Assembly: GCA_947626405.1 (NCBI GenBank)
Contig: CANQSE010000002.1
Coordinates: 1-24,656, forward strand
Length of the DNA: 24,656 bases
Reading direction: 5' to 3'
Source: an uncultured Acetatifactor sp.
GTDB lineage: Bacteria; Bacillota; Clostridia; Lachnospirales; Lachnospiraceae
Shown here one piece after another: positions 14,772 through 20,629 of the stretch (within the stretch, counting starts at the first letter, position 1; every line of letters begins with the position of its first letter). The translations under genes and the position numbers were made by a program. The notes under the pieces are model-generated. The model was not told the DNA's origin, did no database searches, and saw nothing but the letters and a program-made list of their open reading frames with translations.

Positions 14772-15275
14772 TCAAAATTCCCATCCTAAAAGATAAAATA
14801 ACCGATAACATTTGTACTGCCATTCGTTGTACGCTTCGCACCATTCGTCTGACAGGGGGGCATACAGTTCTTTCATGGCAAGGAATAACAGATTCGTTTC
14901 CCGCCGCAGTTCCGCCTTTTCCCGCTCCACTTCCGCCTTGCGCTTCTCCGCCGTCTTTTTGGCCATCATGCGCTGATATTGTCGGCGCTTTTGTGCGAAT
15001 GATGGTTCCCCATCGTGGCTTTCGTATGTGCCGCCCAGTTCAAGGAACGCTTCGCGGAAAGAAATATGCTCGTATTCCTGCACAAATGTGAATATATCCC
15101 CCACCTTTTGGCACCCGAAACAGCAATAATCCTTGTCGTAGATTTTCATTGACGCCTCACGATCCCCGCTGTGGAACGGGCAATGAATGAATCCTGCCCT
15201 GTTCGGCATTGGCAGACCGTACCGCGCCAGAATATCCCGCATGGATACGCTTTCTTTGATTTCTTCCCGCGTCAC
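14772..15275 (-). CDS. Stand-alone CHC2 zinc-finger primase domain (167 aa)
   Basis: Residues 8-75 match the DnaG-type zinc-binding domain: VSMRDILARYGLPM, then HCPFHSGDREASMKIYDKDY, CCFGCQKVGDIFTF and FREAFLEL, giving the Cys-His-Cys-Cys set (Cys32, His35, Cys52, Cys55). The TOPRIM catalytic core of DnaG is absent; after residue 90 there is a charged coiled coil and a Trp/Tyr-rich end. It probably recognises template or primer start together with the adjacent DUF927 helicase. The start is a GTG at 15275 with GGGGAG 8 bases upstream, overlapping the nuclease stop as GTGA. Confidence 0.88.
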   Translation of the reverse strand: MTREEIKESVSMRDILARYGLPMPNRAGFIHCPFHSGDREASMKIYDKDYCCFGCQKVGDIFTFVQEYEHISFREAFLELGGTYESHDGEPSFAQKRRQYQRMMAKKTAEKRKAEVEREKAELRRETNLLFLAMKELYAPLSDEWCEAYNEWQYKCYRLFYLLGWEF

Positions 15276-15814
15276 CTGTCAAACTCCCCGCTTTCCAGCC
15301 GTTCTTTCAAATCCCGCTTGAGAATTTCATATATCAGCACCGGCGTGGATTCTTCCTTGCAAAAAATCAGTTGCAGACCGTATCTTATCTGCCAAGCCAG
15401 CACGGACGCAAGAAACGCGGACGGGTTGAATCTGCTCCGGTATCTTCCTGTCAGAAGGTTTTCCCAGTTCGCATTTTCCACCAGCAGATAGATGTGTGCG
15501 CCGTTCTCTTTTGCCCTCTCAAACTCGCCCTGAAAGCGCTTCCTGCTGGCCGTGAAGCATTGTGCTAATTCGTCCAGGTTCATTTTCCTTTCAACTGCCA
15601 CCGGCACGATGATTTCATGCTCTGAAAGCGCCGGAAAAGCCGTTCCGTCTGGCAGATTGAACATGTACCCATAATCCCCGTATGACAGCGCCTGCCGCTT
15701 ATATGGGCAAGGGAAACGCTTATAACGCTCCCTCGCCCGCTTCGTGTCCTGTTCTCGTGTGTCCACCAGAATGACCATTGAGCGCAGGCATTCTTCTACG
15801 TCAAAATGGTTCAT
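15272..15814 (-). CDS. ERCC4/XPF-type nuclease (180 aa)
   Basis: The protein carries the ERCC4 nuclease core: ILVDTREQ (about 15-22), LSYGDYGY with Gly46-Asp47, and VAVERKMNLDELAQCF with Glu75, Arg76, Lys77 and Asp81, the GD-(Xn)-ERK-(X3)-D active site, followed by RKRFQGEFERA. Relatives cut branched or flap DNA at single-to-double strand junctions. No helix-hairpin-helix tail is present, as in other phage versions. It lies between the DUF669 protein and the primase fragment, implying recombination or fork processing during phage replication. GAGGTG precedes ATG 15814. Confidence 0.9.
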   Translation of the reverse strand: MNHFDVEECLRSMVILVDTREQDTKRARERYKRFPCPYKRQALSYGDYGYMFNLPDGTAFPALSEHEIIVPVAVERKMNLDELAQCFTASRKRFQGEFERAKENGAHIYLLVENANWENLLTGRYRSRFNPSAFLASVLAWQIRYGLQLIFCKEESTPVLIYEILKRDLKERLESGEFDR

Positions 15815-15822
15815 GCGTCACC

Positions 15823-16419
15823 TCAGAACGGCAATTCCTCATCAATCCCATCCGGGATATTCATAAACCCATCAGGGCCGGCTGCTGCATTGGCAGAATA
15901 CCCGCCGTTATTCTTCAGCAGTGTATCGGCAGGAATCTGGAATTTCCCGTCCCGGATTTTCTGCGCGTCCGTCAAGCTGTGGCAATTCGTGAAAAAGCCG
16001 TGCCGCCCGTTGTAGTCGTATTCCTTATTGTTGAAGATCCCGCCGATCAGCTTTCCTTTCAACTTCTTTTCGTCCCAGTCCCAGTGATAGCCGGGGTTGG
16101 AAGATTCAAATGCTTCCATCACGGTCTTAAACCGGCGCTTTGTCCAGTTGTCCTGTTCGGAGCCATCGTCCTTCGGATTGTAAAGACGGTAAGTGCCTTT
16201 CCACTTCTTGTCCTCTTGCGTCTGGTTGTCGAAATTCCGTTTAAAAAATCCTGCCTGTTCACCCTCCGCCACATCGAAGGCAATAACCAGCACGTCACTC
16301 CCGCCGTTCTTTCCTTCGTCCAGACGGACGTTCACCACGCGCAGGACATATCCGCCAATCGGCAGACGTTCATTGTCCGTATACGCCTTTGTCTCTCCGT
16401 ATCCGTTCCATGCTTTCAT
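15823..16419 (-). CDS. DUF669 protein, probable single-strand-binding role (198 aa)
   Basis: The N-terminus (GGYVLRVVNVRLDEGKNGGS, then DVLVIAFDVAEG) and the segment KRRFKTVMEAFESSNPGY with KGKLIGGIFNNKEYDYNGR are typical of DUF669. This family is found beside RecA-like ATPases and nucleases in phage recombination/replication modules and is thought to be SSB-like. Residues 160-182 are a flexible linker and residues 183-198 an acidic tip, DGFMNIPDGIDEELPF, like the C-terminal peptide by which bacterial SSB recruits partners. The tail recurs in the DUF927 helicase. AAGGAGG precedes ATG 16419. The OB-fold reading is from family knowledge, not visible directly. Confidence 0.87.
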   Translation of the reverse strand: MKAWNGYGETKAYTDNERLPIGGYVLRVVNVRLDEGKNGGSDVLVIAFDVAEGEQAGFFKRNFDNQTQEDKKWKGTYRLYNPKDDGSEQDNWTKRRFKTVMEAFESSNPGYHWDWDEKKLKGKLIGGIFNNKEYDYNGRHGFFTNCHSLTDAQKIRDGKFQIPADTLLKNNGGYSANAAAGPDGFMNIPDGIDEELPF

Positions 16420-16430
16420 GATTTTCCTCC

Positions 16431-17102
16431 TTAATATTCTTCCAGCGCCGCAATAACGGCGGTTATATCGTTGTCGATTTCATCCTCTGCAAATGCTCCA
16501 AGCGGTGTTTTGGCGGATGACCTGTCCGCATGAGTATGGAAAATATACTTTCCATCACGGCATTCAGCCAAAAGAACCGTTGTCAGCTTGCTTTCCACAA
16601 CAATCTTGTCCAGCTTTCGCCCATTCGTTCTTATTCTCGTAAAAACCATTCCGTTATCATCGGATATTGTTTCTGAATGAGCAATGAAGATAACTGTAAT
16701 ATCGTCCCTCATGGAAAGCGCATAATCCAAAATGTCATAAATATAGGCTGCTAAGTCCGTCCATTTCCCGTACCCCTGAACCTTGACATTCCGCATTTCC
16801 TCCGCGACCATGATTCCGTTCAGCGTGTCTATTACAACGGTCTTGAATTTAAGCCCTGCTTTGTTTTCAGACGCCTTTCCGTCAGGGTCTTTCCCGTTGA
16901 GCCACACCAAAAGGCGTTTTACATTTGTCGGATAGTCTGTCGCAGTATAATTAACCTTGTTTTTATACTGGTTTTTCCAGCCCCTCCAACTCAGGCCCTT
17001 TTTATCACAGTCGATGTAGTATGTAGTTTCCGGCGGGAGATTCCGCATAGAGGTTGTTTTGCCGGAGCCGGATTCTCCCATAATCGCGATAACTTTAGCC
17101 AT
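16431..17102 (-). CDS. RecA-like ATPase, AAA_24 / Sak4-type recombinase (223 aa)
   Basis: Walker A is GESGSGKT (residues 9-16), Walker B ends at Asp92 in FKTVVIDTLNG, and a conserved VIFIAHSE strand follows (about 157-164). Size and core match AAA_24 proteins, which include Sak4-type single-strand annealing recombinases of phages. They typically sit next to DUF669 and Gp157 genes, as here. It would pair single strands in phage recombination, helped by an SSB-like partner. The start is taken at the second of two adjacent ATGs (17102), since AGGAGG lies 4 bases before it; the first almost abuts the site. Confidence 0.88.
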   Translation of the reverse strand: MAKVIAIMGESGSGKTTSMRNLPPETTYYIDCDKKGLSWRGWKNQYKNKVNYTATDYPTNVKRLLVWLNGKDPDGKASENKAGLKFKTVVIDTLNGIMVAEEMRNVKVQGYGKWTDLAAYIYDILDYALSMRDDITVIFIAHSETISDDNGMVFTRIRTNGRKLDKIVVESKLTTVLLAECRDGKYIFHTHADRSSAKTPLGAFAEDEIDNDITAVIAALEEY

Positions 17103-17293
17103 CATTCCTCCTTATCGAAAACAATATTGTTGACAGACTGCAAAACGATTGTTGACACCAGCGCACACATTGACAGGGAGGATTCATTATAGATGTCCAC
17201 CAACGCGTTATAAGCGTCTGCGGATATTTTGACCACCTGTGTGCGTGTGACGGGTGCTTTCTTCCTTGCCGGAATATGTATCAGATTATCCAT
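17102..17293 (-). CDS. Small ribbon-helix-helix-like protein (63 aa)
   Basis: A 63-residue protein with a basic arm (IPARKKAPVTRT), a strand (QVVKIS) and two helices (ADAYNALVDIYNESSLS, then MCALVSTIVLQSV), the plan of ribbon-helix-helix DNA-binding proteins. Very similar small proteins accompany AAA_24 ATPases in clostridial prophages. It may be an accessory DNA-binding protein of the recombinase or a local repressor; neither is shown. Its stop overlaps the ATPase start, and GAGGG lies before ATG 17293. Confidence 0.7.
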   Translation of the reverse strand: MDNLIHIPARKKAPVTRTQVVKISADAYNALVDIYNESSLSMCALVSTIVLQSVNNIVFDKEE

Positions 17294-17303
17294 GCCGCCG
17301 CCC

Positions 17304-17792
17304 TCACCGTATCCTCAAACTCTGCCCCTGTTCCAGATGGGCGAAATCGAGCGTTTCCCCGGCTTTCAGCGCGTCCTTGATTCCAGCATTGTCCACCTTC
17401 GGCGGCTGGGGGATAAGGAACCGCTCTGGGATATCCGCGCCATCGTCCAGTACCAGCTTTGCGGGGTTTTTCTGGATATTGAAGCTGAACAGCGCCGTTT
17501 TGAATTTGACCTTTCCGGTCAATTCCATTGCAGACTGCAAATCACCTTTCATGCGGTCAATGTTATTCAGAAGGGCGCTCTTGCGGCTCTGCAGGCGCTT
17601 GATTTCTGCATCTATCCCCTCCGCGTCCCCGGACAGGGAACGGATAACTTTTGCATACCCGTCCGCCTTGTCCTCAATTTCTGCATTGATGGATTCCATC
17701 GTATCCGCCAATGCCTGCGGGTCAGTATCAGGGTCGGATGCCATTTCCAGCAGTTCCAGATATTCCCCTGTCAGTTCGTATATATTCGCCAT
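17304..17792 (-). CDS. Siphovirus Gp157 family protein (162 aa)
   Basis: The start at ATG 17792 (MANIYELTGEYLELLEMASD) is set by GAGGG five bases upstream and is the usual Gp157 beginning. A long coiled coil spans about 30-105 (INAEIEDKADGYAKVIRSL, then IDAEIKRLQSRKSALLNNID). The strand-rich C-terminal part includes FSFNIQKNP, LVLDDGADIPERFLIP and KDALKAGETLDFAHL, a module also seen in Gam-like proteins. Gp157 has been linked to phage resistance in Streptococcus thermophilus phages; its biochemical role is not settled. Context with ATPase, DUF669 and nuclease puts it in the recombination module. Confidence 0.9.
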   Translation of the reverse strand: MANIYELTGEYLELLEMASDPDTDPQALADTMESINAEIEDKADGYAKVIRSLSGDAEGIDAEIKRLQSRKSALLNNIDRMKGDLQSAMELTGKVKFKTALFSFNIQKNPAKLVLDDGADIPERFLIPQPPKVDNAGIKDALKAGETLDFAHLEQGQSLRIR

Positions 17793-17913
17793 GTGTTCCC
17801 TCTCTTTCTGCCTGTTCGTAGGCTTGCATATTTCTTTGTTGGAATGTTCTGTGCCGGGTGAATCCCGGTTCATTGAAATCTGTGTCCTGTTCCGGTCCTA
17901 TGAAGTGTCTCAT
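17728..17913 (-). CDS. Possible small protein overlapping the Gp157 start (61 aa)
   Basis: A 61-residue frame, hydrophilic and without recognised motifs (MRHFIGPEQDTDFNEPGFTR, then QRNMQAYEQAEREGT). Its ATG at 17913 overlaps the upstream stop as ATGA and has GGAG 8 bases before it, a good start. Its end overlaps Gp157 by 65 bases. Without it there would be a gap of about 115 bases before Gp157. The overlap is longer than most here, so it is a likely but unproven gene. Confidence 0.5.
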   Translation of the reverse strand: MRHFIGPEQDTDFNEPGFTRHRTFQQRNMQAYEQAEREGTHGEYIRTDRGISGTAGNGIRP

Positions 17914-18194
17914 GCCATTTTCTCCGGCGGGTCAGTGTCAAGCTGAAAAAAATACTTGCCCTTGTATCTGAAAAAATATTCAACTGGAAATTGTGCCGAA
18001 GTTCCTTCTCGTGTAGAAAGGCTTTCACCACAAGCATCTGCAAGCGCATTGATTCCGCTGAAAATATGGACATTTTCGCATCCAATATTACACAGCGTTA
18101 TCTTGGCTTCCAAGTTCTCCGGAACGCCGGCCGACATTGATTTATAAGAATCACTTAATCCCACAAGTTTTTCCAAAATTTCCTTTGCTTCCAT
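17910..18194 (-). CDS. Early phage protein of unknown function (94 aa)
   Basis: A 94-residue protein with a helical start (MEAKEILEKLVGLSDSYKSM), a central segment with two Cys (KITLCNIGCENVHIFSG) and an aromatic strand-rich end (FPVEYFFRYKGKYFFQLD). It has no recognised family. An AAAGGGAAAA site precedes ATG 18194. It is the first gene after a roughly 70-base gap in the early operon; a weak -10-like TATTAT lies on the minus strand near 18220, without a convincing -35. Confidence 0.7.
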   Translation of the reverse strand: MEAKEILEKLVGLSDSYKSMSAGVPENLEAKITLCNIGCENVHIFSGINALADACGESLSTREGTSAQFPVEYFFRYKGKYFFQLDTDPPEKMA

Positions 18195-18266
18195 TGCATT
18201 TTCCCTTTCTTTTGTGCTATAATAAGCATAAGGATACCATATATTGTGGTTGCTGTTGAAACGGTG

Positions 18267-18422
18267 CTAATGCTTTGAGCGGCGATGCGCCGTTTCTTCT
18301 TTTCTGCTCTCAATCAGGCACAAGGCCAGACCGGAAAACATCATGACTGCGGCGGCGGCGAGGTTGCTGTCTGCGCCGCCAGCGCCGATAATGAGCAGGA
18401 TGAATCCTATACATCCAAGCAT
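18267..18422 (-). CDS. Small two-span membrane protein (51 aa)
   Basis: A frame from ATG 18422 to TAG 18267 encodes 51 residues with two hydrophobic segments (LGCIGFILLIIGAGG, and AAAAVMMFSGLALCLI), followed by a charged tail (ESRKEETAHRRSKH). It starts directly after the stop of the 35-residue membrane protein, whose last codons carry its GGAGG site, so the two are coupled. It is too regular in start, spacing and hydrophobicity to be chance. Function unknown; one of a run of tiny membrane proteins here. Confidence 0.7.
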   Translation of the reverse strand: MLGCIGFILLIIGAGGADSNLAAAAVMMFSGLALCLIESRKEETAHRRSKH

Positions 18423-18530
18423 TTATTTCTTACCTCCTCTCCAATAGAGCCAAACAGATGTTACGATAATAAGAACAACCTCTGTCAGAATCGTTGCGGC
18501 CACGCCGCACCAAAATGGGTCAATGTACAT
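18423..18530 (-). CDS. Tiny single-span membrane protein (35 aa)
   Basis: The start at ATG 18530 (MYIDPFWCGVAATILTEVVL) is indicated by GGGAGG 8 bases upstream; the longer open frame to 18641 covers the HTH gene and has no site. The product is a short N-terminal tail, one transmembrane span (about residues 7-28) and a basic end (WRGGKK). The beginning MYIDPFWCGV recurs in clostridial prophages in my memory, always unassigned. Function unknown. Confidence 0.7.
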   Translation of the reverse strand: MYIDPFWCGVAATILTEVVLIIVTSVWLYWRGGKK

Positions 18531-18543
18531 CCTTTTCACCTCC

Positions 18544-18732
18544 CTATCTCGCGGCCATCTTTTCCATCTGCTTTCCCAGCTTCTCCGTGTCCCAATAGAT
18601 AGCCCGTCCGCCGGGAAGCCGTGCCGCGCATTTCTGCCCATCCATGTGGGCGATCTGCATCAGAAATTTACGGGAAAATCCGCACTCTCTGACAAGTTCC
18701 GATGTTTTCATGATTTTCCGAGGATACTGCAT
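18544..18732 (-). CDS. MerR/AlpA-like HTH DNA-binding protein, possible excisionase (62 aa)
   Basis: MKTSELVRECGFSRKFLMQI, then DGQKCAARLPGGRAIYWDTE and KLGKQMEKM read as a winged helix-turn-helix of the excisionase/AlpA/MerR type: first helices, recognition helix, wing (RLPGGRAIYW) and final helix. The start is at ATG 18732, 7 bases after GGGAGG. Proteins of this size include Xis factors that direct integrase to excision. The phage has a tyrosine integrase but no other Xis candidate in the window, so this is the best one, although it lies 4.6 kb away. Confidence 0.65.
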   Translation of the reverse strand: MQYPRKIMKTSELVRECGFSRKFLMQIAHMDGQKCAARLPGGRAIYWDTEKLGKQMEKMAAR

Positions 18733-18736
18733 CACC

Positions 18737-18967
18737 TCACCTCCCCGCTGTTCCCATGAAGTAGATAATCATTGACAGTATTCCAAATCCGCCAATCGTG
18801 GCGATGATTCCCCAGACATAGCCCAGAATCATATCTAGCCGCTTGTCCGTCATGGGGACTTTTTCGTGCCGTTCCAGCCGCCCGGCTTTCAGCACCTTGT
18901 CAACGTTCGCTTCTGATTGTTCGATTCCCTTTACGACATCCTCAAATGTCTTTTCCTGTTTTTTCAT
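18737..18967 (-). CDS. Single-span membrane protein with charged N-terminus (76 aa)
   Basis: Residues 1-45 are charged and helical (TFEDVVKGIEQSEANVDKVL, then RLERHEKVPMTDKRLD) and residues about 46-70 are hydrophobic (MILGYVWGIIATIGGFGILSM). The layout, with E-R-x-x-x-V near a C-terminal span, recalls XhlA-type hemolysin/holin accessory proteins, but those sit in lysis modules and the match is weak. AGGAGG precedes ATG 18967. Directly upstream on the opposite strand is the plus-strand promoter of the tail-anchored genes, so the two units are divergent here. Confidence 0.7.
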   Translation of the reverse strand: MKKQEKTFEDVVKGIEQSEANVDKVLKAGRLERHEKVPMTDKRLDMILGYVWGIIATIGGFGILSMIIYFMGTAGR

Positions 18968-18983
18968 TTTTTTACCTCCTGTG

Positions 18984-19012
18984 TTGCCCGGACAGGAGAA
19001 ATGTGGTATTAT
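18984..19012 (+). promoter_or_regulatory. Plus-strand promoter for the tail-anchored gene pair
   Basis: A -35 TTGCCC (18984-18989), a 17-base spacer and a -10 TATTAT (19007-19012) predict a start near 19019 and a leader of about 83 bases before ATG 19102. It is the only good rightward promoter I see inside the minus-strand early operon. Confidence 0.6.
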
Positions 19013-19048
19013 TTTCCTGTATCCGGCAAGTCGTGTTTGCTGGTTACG

Positions 19049-19086
19049 CGCCCTGTCTGATATGCCCGTATCAGGCGGGGCATTTT
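19049..19086 (+). promoter_or_regulatory. Leader hairpins, possible attenuator
   Basis: Two stems share bases and exclude one another: CTGATA (19057-19062) with TATCAG (19069-19074), and TGCCC (19063-19067) with GGGCA (19078-19082). The second is followed by TTTT, like a terminator, and lies just before the ribosome-binding site AAAGGAG of the gene at 19102. The arrangement could attenuate transcription or translation; no ligand is implied by the sequence. Confidence 0.4.
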
Positions 19087-19101
19087 AAAAAGGAGACTGC
19101 A

Positions 19102-19416
19102 ATGAGCAAAATTCCGAGTATTCCGCCGAATATCCCACTTCCAGAGGTTCCAAAGCTAAGCGAAGATGAAATAAAAAGTCTGAAAACGGGTGAAGCAAGT
19201 CAAAATCCGGCATTGCAAAAATACGAAAAGCGTATCAAATTGAAAAAGCAACGCGAATCTGCCAAAGAACTTAGAGCCAAAAAAGAGCGGCGTTCTGAGT
19301 GGTGGCGTAATAACTGGGTTGCGTTTTTCGCTATGATTTTCGCTTTCATATCTGCGCTTCCTTATATCATCCAAGGAATTTCGACCATACTAAAATTGCT
19401 AGGGTTATCGAATTAA
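19102..19416 (+). CDS. Tail-anchored coiled-coil membrane protein (104 aa)
   Basis: The start at ATG 19102 follows AAAGGAG; the longer frame begins inside the leader hairpins. Residues 1-20 are Pro-rich (SKIPSIPPNIPLPEVPKLS), 20-66 a highly charged helix (KYEKRIKLKKQRESAKELRA), and 71-98 one C-terminal transmembrane span (WVAFFAMIFAFISALPYII). Only six residues follow, so it would be anchored by its tail with the bulk in the cytoplasm. It runs against the surrounding operon, has its own promoter, and shares its plan with the gene at 19510. No family recognised. Expression in the lysogen and a role such as superinfection exclusion are hypotheses. Confidence 0.75.
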   Translation: MSKIPSIPPNIPLPEVPKLSEDEIKSLKTGEASQNPALQKYEKRIKLKKQRESAKELRAKKERRSEWWRNNWVAFFAMIFAFISALPYIIQGISTILKLLGLSN

Positions 19417-19465
19417 GCAGTACGGCCAGTGCAAGCATTGCATATCCAATTTTTGTAGGCTTCAT
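19367..19465 (-). CDS. 32-residue hydrophobic peptide antisense to a plus-strand gene
   Basis: A frame from ATG 19465 to TGA 19367 encodes 32 residues: a short basic start (MKPTKIG), one hydrophobic span (YAMLALAVLLNSITLAILVW) and a short end (SKFLG). GGAGGG lies 4 bases before the ATG, a close to optimal site. Its last 50 bases are antisense to the end of the tail-anchored gene at 19102-19416. It could be a small membrane protein of the early operon. Size, one span and antisense overlap also resemble type I toxins. A coincidence of hydrophobic antisense codons is possible, but the ribosome-binding site lies outside the overlap. Confidence 0.5.
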   Translation of the reverse strand: MKPTKIGYAMLALAVLLNSITLAILVWSKFLG

Positions 19466-19509
19466 TTTGCCCTCCGTTCAAATACACTTTAAGAAAGGAA
19501 ACCCTTCCT

Positions 19510-19806
19510 ATGTTTGACATCCATCCGCCTATTCCCGATACCGTCCGCTTAGATGAGATTGACCGCGCCGAAAAAGATGCGGAGCGGGAAGTCACCTATG
19601 CGCAGTTGCAGGAATTACGAACCATTTCCCAAAACTCCGAAAAAGAAATTCGTGTCTTGAAAAAGCAGTTGCGAATAGCAAAGGCAGATTCTAAGTCTGC
19701 CAGAAAAGAAGCACGCTTTTCAAAAATCACATCCATTATCTCTATCCTGATTGCGCTGGCTTCGTTCCTTTACACTATCTTACCATCGTTGTCTGCATTA
19801 TTCTGA
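19510..19806 (+). CDS. Second tail-anchored coiled-coil membrane protein (98 aa)
   Basis: This protein repeats the plan of the gene at 19102: a Pro-containing N-terminus (FDIHPPIPDTVRLDEIDRA), a long charged coiled coil (REVTYAQLQELRTISQNSEK and EIRVLKKQLRIAKADSKSAR) and one C-terminal span (ITSIISILIALASFLYTI, about 73-92). AAAGGAA lies about 9 bases before ATG 19510. It is 93 bases downstream of the first gene, probably on the same transcript. Its last 32 bases overlap, tail to tail, the end of the minus-strand gene at 19775, both encoding membrane ends. No terminator is visible after it. Function unknown. Confidence 0.75.
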   Translation: MFDIHPPIPDTVRLDEIDRAEKDAEREVTYAQLQELRTISQNSEKEIRVLKKQLRIAKADSKSARKEARFSKITSIISILIALASFLYTILPSLSALF

Positions 19807-20104
19807 CCGCAACGGTAAGCAGGCTGATTATTATTGATGCTATAGAAAGAGCAATCGCCTGTCGGTTGTTCTTTCTTGCTTCTTTGATGTTTTCCTTAAT
19901 GCTTTCGTATTCGTCTAGAATATCGTCAAGATCATCCTTCGTTTTCCTCACCTCCCGCCCCAACTCGTTCATCAATTCACGAGTTGAAAAGTTATCCGAC
20001 GAACGCGCATTTCCGTAAAGTATCTTTTCAATGTCCGAATCATTGACGTTCGCATTATCTAAATGCGCCGTTGGTTTTCCGTTCTCATCATAAGTTATCC
20101 TCAA
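19775..20104 (-). CDS. Tail-anchored coiled-coil membrane protein, TTG start (109 aa)
   Basis: I set the start at TTG 20104, 7 bases after GGGAGG; the longer frame to 20197 has no site. The first 30 residues look like a small strand region (RITYDENGKPTAHLDNANVN), then comes a coiled coil (TRELMNELGREVRKTKDDLD, DILDEYESIKENIKEARKNN) and a C-terminal span (AIALSIASIIISLLTVAV, 83-100) with a short basic end. It is the third protein of this plan within 1 kb, here on the minus strand in the early operon, converging on the gene at 19510. Function unknown. Confidence 0.7.
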   Translation of the reverse strand: MRITYDENGKPTAHLDNANVNDSDIEKILYGNARSSDNFSTRELMNELGREVRKTKDDLDDILDEYESIKENIKEARKNNRQAIALSIASIIISLLTVAVRIMQTTMVR

Positions 20105-20189
20105 TTCCTCACCTCCCACAAATGCTGAGGGCGTTGCCACCGCCGGGCTAAACCAAAGTTTAGGATTTACCAAATAAATCCAGGATAGG

Positions 20190-20333
20190 CTAATCAATCA
20201 CCACAAGTACAATGGCTGGGCCGTCTGTTTTAACCGTCATGCTGGCAGATGGCCCGATTGTATTTGTTTCAACGCCCTCACGCCTTTTTAACTCTTCTAC
20301 CAATTCATAAGTTGAAACGCCGCTTAATTCCAT
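20190..20333 (-). CDS. BC1881-like small protein (47 aa)
   Basis: A 47-residue protein starting MELSGVSTYELVEELKRREG and ending in a hydrophobic strand (AIVLVVID). The start STxELxEELKRREGV matches the small proteins named after Bacillus cereus BC1881, common in Firmicutes phages near the cro end of the early operon and of unknown function. GGGAGG lies 8 bases before ATG 20333. The 20 bases spanning its start and ribosome-binding site are identical to those of the gene at 20762. Confidence 0.7.
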   Translation of the reverse strand: MELSGVSTYELVEELKRREGVETNTIGPSASMTVKTDGPAIVLVVID

Positions 20334-20347
20334 TCTCTTTCACCTCC

Positions 20348-20629
20348 CTACACTCCTTTGCAGAGATCTTTTACGTATCCCAAGAATAAATCAATTTCTT
20401 TATCCGTCCCGTTTCCCAAAAGCGGGAATGTTGCGCAGGTAAGGCTTATTTTTGGTTTTTTCCCTGCCTCCCTAGAAAACTCAACCTTTGTGACGCCCTC
20501 TCCGTACACGCGGCCATTGATAAATACTTTGGTGTTTTTCGCCGTACCAGCGATCACAATAGTTGACAGTTCATTAAGACCAGATTCGTTTAATTGCTCT
20601 TGAATGAAATCCAAAGTTTGGTTTTGCAT
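20348..20629 (-). CDS. Early phage protein of unknown function (93 aa)
   Basis: A 93-residue protein: a helix (LDFIQEQLNESGLNELS), then strands (TIVIAGTAKNTKVFINGRVY and VTKVEFSREAGKKPKISLTC), then a helix (KEIDLFLGYVKDLCKG). It looks like a small folded alpha/beta protein without catalytic residues. The ribosome-binding site AAGGAGG lies inside the end of the upstream gene, which it overlaps by 56 bases in another frame. No family recognised. Confidence 0.75.
   Translation of the reverse strand: MQNQTLDFIQEQLNESGLNELSTIVIAGTAKNTKVFINGRVYGEGVTKVEFSREAGKKPKISLTCATFPLLGNGTDKEIDLFLGYVKDLCKGV

Noticed and set aside
15778..16434. Plus-strand open frame (218 codons) opposite DUF669
   Set aside because: Antisense to a recognised family; no start site and no family match.
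17229..17946. Two overlapping plus-strand frames opposite Gp157
   Set aside because: Both are antisense shadows of a recognised protein and lack ribosome-binding sites.
18280..18300. CGGCG-ATG-CGCCG hairpin followed by a T/C-rich stretch on the plus strand
   Set aside because: It lies inside a small minus-strand coding region, its T-run is interrupted, and no plus-strand transcript needs it; probably coincidence.
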